From positions 1 to 32,702 of the forward strand of contig JAFAHD010000083.1 in NCBI GenBank assembly GCA_019237415.1: DNA of 32,702 bases. Reading direction: 5' to 3'. A model generated the notes under the pieces. That model was not told the origin of the DNA. It worked only from the letters and a program-made list of their open reading frames with translations, and did no database searches. Position 1 is the first letter of the stretch, and the number at the start of each line of letters is the position of its first letter. This stretch comes from Vulcanimicrobiota bacterium. GTDB taxonomy: Bacteria; Vulcanimicrobiota; Vulcanimicrobiia; Eremiobacterales; Eremiobacteraceae. The position numbers and the translations under genes were made by a program. Below are positions 23,810 through 31,233 of the stretch, piece after piece.

Positions 23810-25396
23810 ATGGCCGCCGTCGCCGATGTGCCCGAGCGTTTCAATGCGGCGCTGCATTTCGTCGATCGCAACGTCGAACGCGGGCGCGCACGCAAGGTCG
23901 CCGTCGAATTCGGCGATCAGCGGCTGACCTACGGCGACGTCCTGGGAGGCGTCAACCGCTGCGCCAACGCGCTCGCGTCGCTCGGCGCGACGCTCGAGCA
24001 GCGCGTCACCATCCTGCTGCCCGACTGCCCGGACTTCATCCATTGCTTCTTCGGCGCGATGAAGCTCGGCGCGGTCGCCGTGCCGACCAACACGCTGCTC
24101 AAACCGCACGACTACCGCTACATGCTCGAGGACAGCCGCGCGCGCATGCTTGTCGTGTCGACGTCGCTGTGGCCGTCGATCGAACCGATCCTCCCCGAGC
24201 TGCACCATCTGCAGGTGATCGCAGTCGTCGACGACACCGGCCGCGGCATGCCGTCCGCTTCGACGATCGCGACGGTCGATCTAAAGCAAGCGCTCGCCGC
24301 CTCGTCGCCGGAGTTCACTGCGTTCGAGACCAGCAAAGACGACGCCGCGTTTTGGCTGTACAGCTCGGGCACGACCGGCTTTCCCAAGGGCACCATCCAT
24401 CTGCATCACGACATGACGTTCTGCTGCGACCACTTCGGCAGACACATCTTGGGCATCGACGAGAACGACCGCACGTATTCAGTCGCCAAACTGTTCTTCG
24501 CATACGGCTTGGGCAACGCGCTGTACTTCCCGTTCGGGGTCGGTGCGACGACGATTCTGTATCCCGGACGACCGGTGCCCGACGTCGTGCTCGAATTGGC
24601 CGCACAGAGCAAACCGACGATCTTCTTCGCGGTGCCCACTGCCTACGCGGCGATGCTCGACATGCCCGACGGCGCCAAGCGTTTCGATCTGTCGTCCGTG
24701 CGCTTCGGCGTTTCGGCCGGCGAAGCGCTGCCCGCCGATATCTATCGCCGCTGGAAGGCGCAGTACGGTTTTGACATCATCGACGGCATCGGCTCGACCG
24801 AAGCAGCGCACATGTTCATCTCCAACCGGCCCGGCGCGATCCGGCCCGGCTCGTCCGGGCAAATCGTGCCGGGCTACGAAGCGCGCATCGTCGACAGCGA
24901 CGGGCACCAGGTGCCGCTGGGTCAGACCGGACGGCTGCAGATAGCGGGCGACAGCATCGCCGCTGGATATTGGAACCGCCACGAAAAGACTAAGGCGACG
25001 TTCTTGGGGGACTGGCTCGACACCGGCGACACGTATTGCGTGGACGAGGACGGCTACTACTGGTTCGCGGGGCGCAGCGACGACATGCTCAAGGTCGGCG
25101 GGCAGTGGGTGTCGCCGGTCGAAGTCGAGAGCACGCTCATCGAACATCCCGCAGTACTCGAAGCGGGCGTCGTCGGCGTGCCCGACGAGCACGATCTGGT
25201 GAAGCCGGTCGCCTACGTCGTGCTGCGCCGCGGGCAAGCGGCGTCCGACGCGCTCGCCAGCGAATTGCAGGGCTTCGTCAAGGAGCGCCTCGCGCAGTTC
25301 AAGTACCCGCGTGAACTGCACTTCTTGGACGAACTGCCCAAGACGGCCACCGGAAAGATCCAGCGCTTCAAATTGCGCGCCCTTTCCAAGAAATAG
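23810..25396 (+). CDS. Benzoate-CoA ligase-like acyl-CoA synthetase
   Basis: ANL-superfamily enzyme (528 aa) that adenylates a carboxylate with ATP and transfers it to CoA. Motifs: YSSGTTGFPKG, AKLFFAYGLGNALYFPFGVGAT, DGIGSTEAAHMFISN, LDTGD, GRSDDMLKVGGQWVSPVEVE and the catalytic Lys in PKTATGKIQRFKLR. The AKLFFAYGLGN and EAAHMFISNRPG phrases are those of benzoate-CoA ligase relatives more than of long-chain acyl-CoA synthetases. It is divergent from the LIV-type importer, which suggests import plus CoA activation of an aromatic or similar acid. No ring-cleavage genes are visible. Confidence 0.85.
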   Translation: MAAVADVPERFNAALHFVDRNVERGRARKVAVEFGDQRLTYGDVLGGVNRCANALASLGATLEQRVTILLPDCPDFIHCFFGAMKLGAVAVPTNTLLKPHDYRYMLEDSRARMLVVSTSLWPSIEPILPELHHLQVIAVVDDTGRGMPSASTIATVDLKQALAASSPEFTAFETSKDDAAFWLYSSGTTGFPKGTIHLHHDMTFCCDHFGRHILGIDENDRTYSVAKLFFAYGLGNALYFPFGVGATTILYPGRPVPDVVLELAAQSKPTIFFAVPTAYAAMLDMPDGAKRFDLSSVRFGVSAGEALPADIYRRWKAQYGFDIIDGIGSTEAAHMFISNRPGAIRPGSSGQIVPGYEARIVDSDGHQVPLGQTGRLQIAGDSIAAGYWNRHEKTKATFLGDWLDTGDTYCVDEDGYYWFAGRSDDMLKVGGQWVSPVEVESTLIEHPAVLEAGVVGVPDEHDLVKPVAYVVLRRGQAASDALASELQGFVKERLAQFKYPRELHFLDELPKTATGKIQRFKLRALSKK

Positions 25397-25485
25397 CTGA
25401 CGGTCCCGCTATCCGGGTGGTCATGGTGCTAGCCAGACTGCGCGGCACAGCCGTTGCGGTGTGAGAAACATTCTGCCGCTGCCAG

Positions 25486-25494
25486 TGGTACAAT
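25486..25494 (+). promoter_or_regulatory. Extended -10 promoter of the TlpA-like gene
   Basis: TGGTACAAT combines a TG dinucleotide one base before TACAAT (25489-25494), ten bases before the ATG at 25504. A transcript would begin about at the ATG, so a leaderless or near-leaderless mRNA is possible. No convincing -35 box is seen. Confidence 0.4.
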
Positions 25495-25503
25495 GATAAA
25501 GGA

Positions 25504-26025
25504 ATGGCGATATTCGTGTATCATCGTCGCGTCGTTTTCATTGGTGCTGTTCGATCGCTGCTGGTGGTTGTCGCGGCCGGCTTGCTTTCCGGCTGCGGTG
25601 GACACGTGAGCGTCGGGGATCCGATGCCGGATGCTCCCGTGCGAAATCTCGACGGCCAACCTTCGCGTCTTGCCGTATTGCGCGGCAGGCCGGTCTGGTT
25701 GAACTTCTACGAGACGTGGTGCCCGCCGTGCCAAGCGGAGATGCCGGCGATCGAGCGCGAGTACGCGGCAAATGCTGGACGGGGCCTCGTCGTCGTCGGG
25801 GTCGACCTCTTCGAAACATCCGACGATGCTCGCGCCTTTGCTGACGGACGTGGGCTCACGTTTCCGGTGGTCGTCGGAGGGCACAAGGCCTATGATGCGT
25901 ACGGCATCAACGGCATTCCGACGTCGGTGTTCGTCGATTCGAGCGGCGTCGTCCGCGCGGTCTTCACCGGCGAGATGCGGGGAGACGAGATGGATCAGGC
26001 GATCAAAGCGATTCTCAACCGTTGA
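25504..26025 (+). CDS. TlpA-like thioredoxin-fold lipoprotein
   Basis: A 173-aa exported thiol-disulfide protein. The N-terminal hydrophobic segment ends in a lipobox LLSGC (Cys31), so it is probably membrane-anchored outside the cytoplasm. The thioredoxin fold carries WCPPC (Cys73/Cys76) and the cis-Pro in NGIPTSVFVD. TlpA/ResA proteins reduce disulfides, for instance during cytochrome c maturation; the client here is unknown. AAAGGA touches the ATG directly, too close for a normal ribosome-binding site; GTG at 25516 is an alternative start. Its 3' end overlaps hemL by 11 bp on the opposite strand. Confidence 0.9.
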   Translation: MAIFVYHRRVVFIGAVRSLLVVVAAGLLSGCGGHVSVGDPMPDAPVRNLDGQPSRLAVLRGRPVWLNFYETWCPPCQAEMPAIEREYAANAGRGLVVVGVDLFETSDDARAFADGRGLTFPVVVGGHKAYDAYGINGIPTSVFVDSSGVVRAVFTGEMRGDEMDQAIKAILNR

Positions 26026-27307
26026 TCGATGCGAGCGATTCCCTCATGGCGTCGACCGTGCGGTCGACGTCTTCGTCTGTGTGCGCGGCGGTGAGGAACA
26101 TGACTTCCATCTTCGATGGCGGCAAGAAGATGCCGCGTTCGAGCATGTTCCAGTAGTAGCGCGCGTAGGCGTCGCCGTCGGCCTGCGCAGCTTCGACGTA
26201 GTCGCGCGGCGCCGCGCCCTGCCGAAACGCGAAGTCCACGATGGACGCAAGCTGCACCACGGGGAAATGTAAGCCAGCATCCGCCAGCGCCGCGCGCGCC
26301 CCGTCAGCTAGGCGGCGCGCGCGAGCGTCGAGCCGCGCATGCAGATCGGGATCGGCGTCGAGCGCGTCGAGGAATGCGTGCGCAGCCGCGACGCAGACTG
26401 GGTTGCCCGCAAACGTGCCGCCCTGGAACACGCCGCCCTGCGGCGCCAGCTCCGCCATGACGTCCTCGCGCCCGCCAAACGCCGCGATCGGCAGTCCGCC
26501 GCCGAGCGTCTTGCCGATGCACGTCAGGTCGGGCCGCACGCCGTAGTGCGCCTGCGCACCGCCACGCGCGACGCGGAACCCCGTGATCACCTCGTCGAAT
26601 ATCAGCAGGCTGCCCGTCCGGTCGCACGCGGCGCGCACCGCGCCGAGATAGCCGTCGTCGGGCAACACCAATCCCATGTTCGCTGCAATCGGCTCGAGGA
26701 TCACCGCCGCGACCCGTTCGTCGCGCAGCGCGGCTTCGAGCGCACGCACCTCATTATAAGGAAGAATGACGACGCAGCTGGCCGCGGCGCGCGTCACCCC
26801 GCACGCGAGCGACGGCTGCGAGTTCGACGACGCGCCCGCCGAAAAGATCATCTCGTCGCTATGGCCGTGGTAGTGGCCGCGCAGCCGCACGACCCGCTCG
26901 CGGCCGGTGAACGCGCGCGCGACCCGCAGTGCGCTTAGGCACGCCTCGGTGCCGGTGTTCACGAAGCGCAGCCGCTCCATTCCCAGCATCAGCGCACGAA
27001 TGCGTTCGGCGAGCCGTATCTCTTCGGGGTGCGTCGCGCCGAGCACGGTGCCGCGCATCGCAGCGTCGCGCACCGCGGCGGCGACGCCGGGATGCCCGTG
27101 ACGGAGCAGCACCGGACCGTAGGCGCACAGATAATCGATGTACTCGTTACCGTCGACATCGACGATCCGGCTGCCGCTCGCGTGTGCGATCGCCGGCGGC
27201 ATGGCGCCTACCGCCGCGCCTGCGCGCACCGGCGAATCGACGCCGCCGGCCAGCACGGCGCGCGCCCGGTCGTCGACCGAAGGGCTACGAGGCGGAGCGC
27301 CCGTCAA
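26015..27307 (-). CDS. hemL: Glutamate-1-semialdehyde 2,1-aminomutase family protein
   Basis: PLP enzyme that converts glutamate-1-semialdehyde to 5-aminolevulinate for tetrapyrroles. The 430-aa product has HemL-type GGVDSPVRA, RFVNTGTEACLSALRVARA, HYHGHSD, EPIAANMG, LLIFDEVITGFRVARGGAQ and the PLP lysine in CIGKTLGGGLP. Small departures from common HemL are GGVDSPVR (Asn usual), VNTGTEA (Ser usual) and a changed loop SAGASSNSQPS, so a related class-III aminotransferase cannot be fully excluded. The start overlaps the S2P protease stop by four bases. No other haem gene is near. Confidence 0.82.
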   Translation of the reverse strand: MTGAPPRSPSVDDRARAVLAGGVDSPVRAGAAVGAMPPAIAHASGSRIVDVDGNEYIDYLCAYGPVLLRHGHPGVAAAVRDAAMRGTVLGATHPEEIRLAERIRALMLGMERLRFVNTGTEACLSALRVARAFTGRERVVRLRGHYHGHSDEMIFSAGASSNSQPSLACGVTRAAASCVVILPYNEVRALEAALRDERVAAVILEPIAANMGLVLPDDGYLGAVRAACDRTGSLLIFDEVITGFRVARGGAQAHYGVRPDLTCIGKTLGGGLPIAAFGGREDVMAELAPQGGVFQGGTFAGNPVCVAAAHAFLDALDADPDLHARLDARARRLADGARAALADAGLHFPVVQLASIVDFAFRQGAAPRDYVEAAQADGDAYARYYWNMLERGIFLPPSKMEVMFLTAAHTDEDVDRTVDAMRESLASING

Positions 27308-28515
27308 TCGCCCGAGTAGTTCGCTTCGGACTGCAGCGCCTCGCCGGCGTCGCGGCGCGTGGGTTTGAGACGGCGCAGCGAGCGCGGGCTCAAGCTGCTG
27401 GAATTGCCGAGCGTCTCGATCATCTCGACGTAGCGATTCATATCTTCGTGGCGCACGAGGCCGATGTAATCGCCGCGTTCATCGACGACGATGACGCAGC
27501 GCAACGGGCTCATCGGCACGGCCTGAATGAGGACGAGCGCATCGCAATCCGCATCGACGGTGGGCTGCCCGCCAGTGCGCATCATCACCGAGGCGATGGG
27601 CATGCTCTCGGCGTCGGCGGGTGGCACGCGGGCGACGTCGACGTCGGCGACCAAACCGGCCAAACGCTCGCCGAACATCACCGCGATGACGCGCGACGAG
27701 GCGCCGGAGCGCAGCAACGCCGATGCCGTTGCGACCGAATCAGATGTCTGCAGCGTGGGGACATCGCGCGCGCACAGATCCTTGACGGTGAGGCCTTCCA
27801 TCGCGGTGCGCGTGATGATGGCGCGATACGCGCTCTCGGCCAACCCGGCGAGCAGCCAGCCGATAAGGACGACCCACATGCCCTCGATCACGCTGTCGCC
27901 CTTTAAGAGAAGCCACACACCGGCCGCCGCGATCAGATACGCGAATGCTTTGCCCGCGGTCGCGGCGCGCCGCGTCGCCGCCACGACATTGCCGGTCGCG
28001 CGCCACAAGATGCCGCGCAATACCATGCCGCCGTCCATCGGATATCCGGGAATAGCGTTGACGATGAACAACAACGCGTTGGCGAACCCGAGGTTGCCGA
28101 GCAGCTCGCCCGCTTGCGCGTTTGCGGGCATCACCGCACCGGCGGCGACGAAGAACCCGCTCGCAAGCAGCGCGCTCACGCCCGGGCCGGCGAGTCCGAT
28201 GGCGATGTCGTCGGCCGGCTCGCTGCGAACGCCGCCGACGTGCGCCAGTCCGCCGAAGAGATACAGCGTGATGCCGCTGACGATAAGTCCGCGACTGCGC
28301 GCAACAAACGCGTGCCCCATCTCGTGAGCGAGGATGGAGCCGACCAGCAGGCCTGAGACGATGATCGCGACAGCGAGGCGCTCGAGCGATCCGGCGGCAG
28401 GTGTGACGACGGGCAAATATCCGTATGCGAGGATGCTCGTCAGGGCGCCGAAGACGAGCAGCGTGGAGTAGTGCGCGCGGATTTCGATGCCGGCGAGGCG
28501 GCCTAACGTCATCAT
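27304..28515 (-). CDS. Site-2 protease family zinc metalloprotease with CBS pair
   Basis: Intramembrane metalloprotease of about 403 aa. The HExxH is HEMGH (His64-Glu65-His68) inside a hydrophobic helix, with the second metal motif near PGYPMDGGMVLRG. About six helices are followed by a cytoplasmic CBS domain pair: first LTVKDLCARDVPTLQTSD, second IASVMMRTGGQPTVDAD. CBS pairs in this family are thought to sense adenine nucleotides. ATG 28513-28515 is chosen (MMTLGRLAG); the track start 41 residues earlier is less family-like. It is followed by hemL with a four-base overlap. Confidence 0.9.
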   Translation of the reverse strand: MMTLGRLAGIEIRAHYSTLLVFGALTSILAYGYLPVVTPAAGSLERLAVAIIVSGLLVGSILAHEMGHAFVARSRGLIVSGITLYLFGGLAHVGGVRSEPADDIAIGLAGPGVSALLASGFFVAAGAVMPANAQAGELLGNLGFANALLFIVNAIPGYPMDGGMVLRGILWRATGNVVAATRRAATAGKAFAYLIAAAGVWLLLKGDSVIEGMWVVLIGWLLAGLAESAYRAIITRTAMEGLTVKDLCARDVPTLQTSDSVATASALLRSGASSRVIAVMFGERLAGLVADVDVARVPPADAESMPIASVMMRTGGQPTVDADCDALVLIQAVPMSPLRCVIVVDERGDYIGLVRHEDMNRYVEMIETLGNSSSLSPRSLRRLKPTRRDAGEALQSEANYSGD

Positions 28516-28580
28516 GGGGTGCGAATCACTGGTTCGGCGGCATTGTAACGAAATCCGCGACCGCGCAGTCAGAGAGTTCA

Positions 28581-28605
28581 GGAGGAAGTTGCTCACGCTT
28601 CCTCC
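28581..28605. promoter_or_regulatory. Hairpin in the S2P/YegS divergent region
   Basis: Perfect 8-bp inverted repeat GGAGGAAG / CTTCCTCC around a 9-base loop, in the 138-bp gap between the divergent starts. ATGTCTTTT follows on the plus strand. It could be an operator or an attenuator-like terminator; position alone does not decide. Confidence 0.35.
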
Positions 28606-28653
28606 ATGTCTTTTCGCGGGACAAGCCGGATAGCCCATTGAACGCGGCTACCC

Positions 28654-29574
28654 GTGCCGGGGCGACCGTATATCATCGTCGCAAATCGCTTGGCCGGGTT
28701 GGGTGATGCACACCGGCTGGTCGCGACTGTCACGCACGCGCTGGACACACCGCCGTCGGCGGTCATCGATGCGGACGTCGGCGTGGCGTTCAAACAGCAG
28801 CTCAACGATGCCCTTCGCGCCGCCAACGGAGACGCTGCGGCTTCGACCGCTTCGCGCGCGCTGCTCGTCTGCATCGGCGGAGATGGCACGGTCTCCCTCG
28901 CGTTCGATGCGCTCGCATCGCCGGACTCGGTGACGCTTGCCGTGGTGCCGTGCGGTTCTGGCAACGATCTCGCGCAAACGCTTGGGATCAAGACGACGAG
29001 CGAGGCGATCGATGTGCTTCGTTCGGGCCTCGATGCAGCGATCGACTTTGGTACGGTGAACGGTCGGCGTTTCCTCAACAGCGTGGGCATGGGCCTCGAC
29101 GCCGAAGTGGCGGTCATGGCGGCACGCATCCGCGAGCGCGTCGCGGCGAGGGGATTCTCCTATTATCTTGCGGCGCTCCGTGGCCTCCTCATGGTGAAGC
29201 CCGTCGCGGCTACGGTGCGCACCGCTGATCTCGAACTGCGCGTCGAAGACCTCGCGATGTTCACCGTCGGCAACGGCGGCTGGTATGGCGGCGGATTCCA
29301 TGGCGCGCCGCGTGCGCAACTAGACGACGGCGTCTTCGACTGTTATGCGATCCGCGATCCGCACGGGCTCGCGCGCCGGTTTGCGCTCATGCAACGCATT
29401 CGTGCCGGCACGCACGCGGACGAAGCAACGGTAACTGAGTTTCGAACGGCGGTGCTCGACGTGTCCTTCGAGCGCGTCGTCGCGATGCACGTCGACGGCG
29501 AGCTCACACACGCGCAAGAAGCGCATGTCGAACTCGTGCGCTTGGGAGCGCGCATCATCGCGCCGGCCTCGTAG
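28654..29574 (+). CDS. YegS/diacylglycerol kinase-family lipid kinase
   Basis: A 306-aa member of the DAGK catalytic-domain family (DgkB, YegS, LCB5). ATP-binding signatures are present: GGDGTVSLAF near residue 74, PCGSGNDLAQTLG, and VGMGLDAEVAV. The C-terminal half has the beta-rich lid, NGGWYGGGFHGAPRAQLDDGVFD. It phosphorylates a lipid hydroxyl; the substrate cannot be read from sequence. GTG 28654 is the best start in frame, giving MPGRPYIIVANRLAG; the N-terminal family motif NPxAG is altered to ANRLAG. Ends three bases from the convergent binding-protein gene. Confidence 0.88.
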   Translation: MPGRPYIIVANRLAGLGDAHRLVATVTHALDTPPSAVIDADVGVAFKQQLNDALRAANGDAAASTASRALLVCIGGDGTVSLAFDALASPDSVTLAVVPCGSGNDLAQTLGIKTTSEAIDVLRSGLDAAIDFGTVNGRRFLNSVGMGLDAEVAVMAARIRERVAARGFSYYLAALRGLLMVKPVAATVRTADLELRVEDLAMFTVGNGGWYGGGFHGAPRAQLDDGVFDCYAIRDPHGLARRFALMQRIRAGTHADEATVTEFRTAVLDVSFERVVAMHVDGELTHAQEAHVELVRLGARIIAPAS

Positions 29575-29577
29575 CCG

Positions 29578-31233
29578 CTACTGCACCGACCAGTCGTAGG
29601 AGTTCCAAAACGACGACGACGCCGGCGACGGCACGTAGCCGTGGAACGAGTCGCTGATGACGTCGATGCGCCGGTCGTGGAAGATGAAGATCGTCGGCAC
29701 TTGTTCGATGAGCTCGTGTTCGATGATCGAGTAATCTTGGATGCGGCGCGCCTGATCGAATGTGCCGAGCGCATCCTGTTCGGCCGCGTTGAGCTTCTCG
29801 TCGCACCAGAACAGATTGTTCTGCCCCGCGGGAGGAAACTGGTCGCAGTCGTACAGCGAGGAATTGTCCGGGTCGATGCCGCCGACCCACCCGAAATACC
29901 CGAGCTGGAACTTACCCGAGTTGAGGATGCCGCCGCCCTGCGCGGCGGCGAAGTACAGCGTCGCCGGATAGACCTTTTGCATCAACTCGATGCCGACGTC
30001 GTGTAGTCGCGCTTGCGCGACCGATCCGATCTTCGCACCGAGCACGTTGCCGCTCACATACGAGAACTGAAGCTCGAGCTTCTGACCGTTCTTCTGCCGA
30101 ATCCCATTTGGGCCGACCGTCCAGCCGGCCTCGTCGAGCAAGGCGCGCGCGGCCGCCGGATTGTTGTCGTAGTACGGCAGGTCGTGCGGATAGGCCCAAT
30201 TGTAGGGGGCGATGTCGCTCGTCGCCGGCGTGTACACGTCGTAGGTGAGATCGTGCGCCATCGTCTTGCGGTCAAGTGCGTACTCGACGGCTTTTCGCAC
30301 GCGCAGATCAGACAGGATCGGATCCTTGTAGTTGAAATCGATGTGACTGAAGATGTTTTGATCTGAGACGAGCGCCTTATAGCCCGGGATCTTGACCAAC
30401 TGCGGATACTGGTCCGGGTTCGCCCGGAACCACGCGTCGATCTCGTGGCTTTGGAGCAGCACCTGGATCGTCGACGTGCTCGCGACGAAGCGAAAGACGA
30501 TCTTCTGCAGCTTGGGCGGACCGCGCCAATAGTCGGGATTGGCCACCAGCGTGATGTGGTCGCCGTGCTGCCATTCCGTCACCTTGAATGGCCCCGATCC
30601 GACCGGCATCGAGTTGAACGGGATCTGGTTGATGTTCGGGTACTTGGCGAGCAGGTGCGCAGGGAGCACCGGTTCTTGCCCTTGCTGGCACATGAAGTAG
30701 GAGATGATCGGCGAGAAGACGCGCTTCATGTGCACGACCACCGTGTAGTCGTCAGGCGCGTCGACCGATGCGATCTGATCGTATCCGGTGCGCACTTGGA
30801 CGTTGTTCGCCGGATTCATGATCGCACGAAACGTGAACGCGACATCCTTCGCAGTGAGCGGCTCGCCGTCTTGCCACTTGATCCCATGGCGCAGATGATA
30901 GGTGATCGTCTTGCCGTCTTTTGAGATGCCGCCGTTGGCTTGGGTGGGCACTTGAAGCGCCACCTCGGGGACGAAGTTCTGCTTGTCGTCGTAATTGAAG
31001 AAAAATGTGTATGCGAGATACTCGACGTCGGCGGTGACGACTTGCGTGCTCAGCAGCGGGTTGAGCGAATCGGGCTCGGCGATATCAGCGTAGCGCAGCA
31101 CGCCCGGGATCGCACCGCCGCCCTGCGGCGTCGACGTGCTCTGCGATACTTTTGTGCATCCGAACAGCCCGAACGCGGCGATCGCAAACGCAGCCGCCAC
31201 GCTCATCGCACGCACCGAAAACATTCGCGTCAT
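29578..31233 (-). CDS. ABC transporter family-5 solute-binding lipoprotein
   Basis: A 551-aa extracytoplasmic binding protein of the oligopeptide/dipeptide/nickel class. The signal peptide ends in lipobox GLFGC (Cys26). The family-5 signature region is DIAEPDSLNPLLSTQ and LRHGIKWQDGEPLTAKDVAFT, followed by DYWRGPPKL and AVEYALDRKTMAHDL. Start ATG 31231-31233 overlaps the upstream stop (ATGA), so I reject the track start four codons earlier. It follows a paralogue; no permease or ATPase gene of this system is within the window. Confidence 0.92.
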   Translation of the reverse strand: MTRMFSVRAMSVAAAFAIAAFGLFGCTKVSQSTSTPQGGGAIPGVLRYADIAEPDSLNPLLSTQVVTADVEYLAYTFFFNYDDKQNFVPEVALQVPTQANGGISKDGKTITYHLRHGIKWQDGEPLTAKDVAFTFRAIMNPANNVQVRTGYDQIASVDAPDDYTVVVHMKRVFSPIISYFMCQQGQEPVLPAHLLAKYPNINQIPFNSMPVGSGPFKVTEWQHGDHITLVANPDYWRGPPKLQKIVFRFVASTSTIQVLLQSHEIDAWFRANPDQYPQLVKIPGYKALVSDQNIFSHIDFNYKDPILSDLRVRKAVEYALDRKTMAHDLTYDVYTPATSDIAPYNWAYPHDLPYYDNNPAAARALLDEAGWTVGPNGIRQKNGQKLELQFSYVSGNVLGAKIGSVAQARLHDVGIELMQKVYPATLYFAAAQGGGILNSGKFQLGYFGWVGGIDPDNSSLYDCDQFPPAGQNNLFWCDEKLNAAEQDALGTFDQARRIQDYSIIEHELIEQVPTIFIFHDRRIDVISDSFHGYVPSPASSSFWNSYDWSVQ

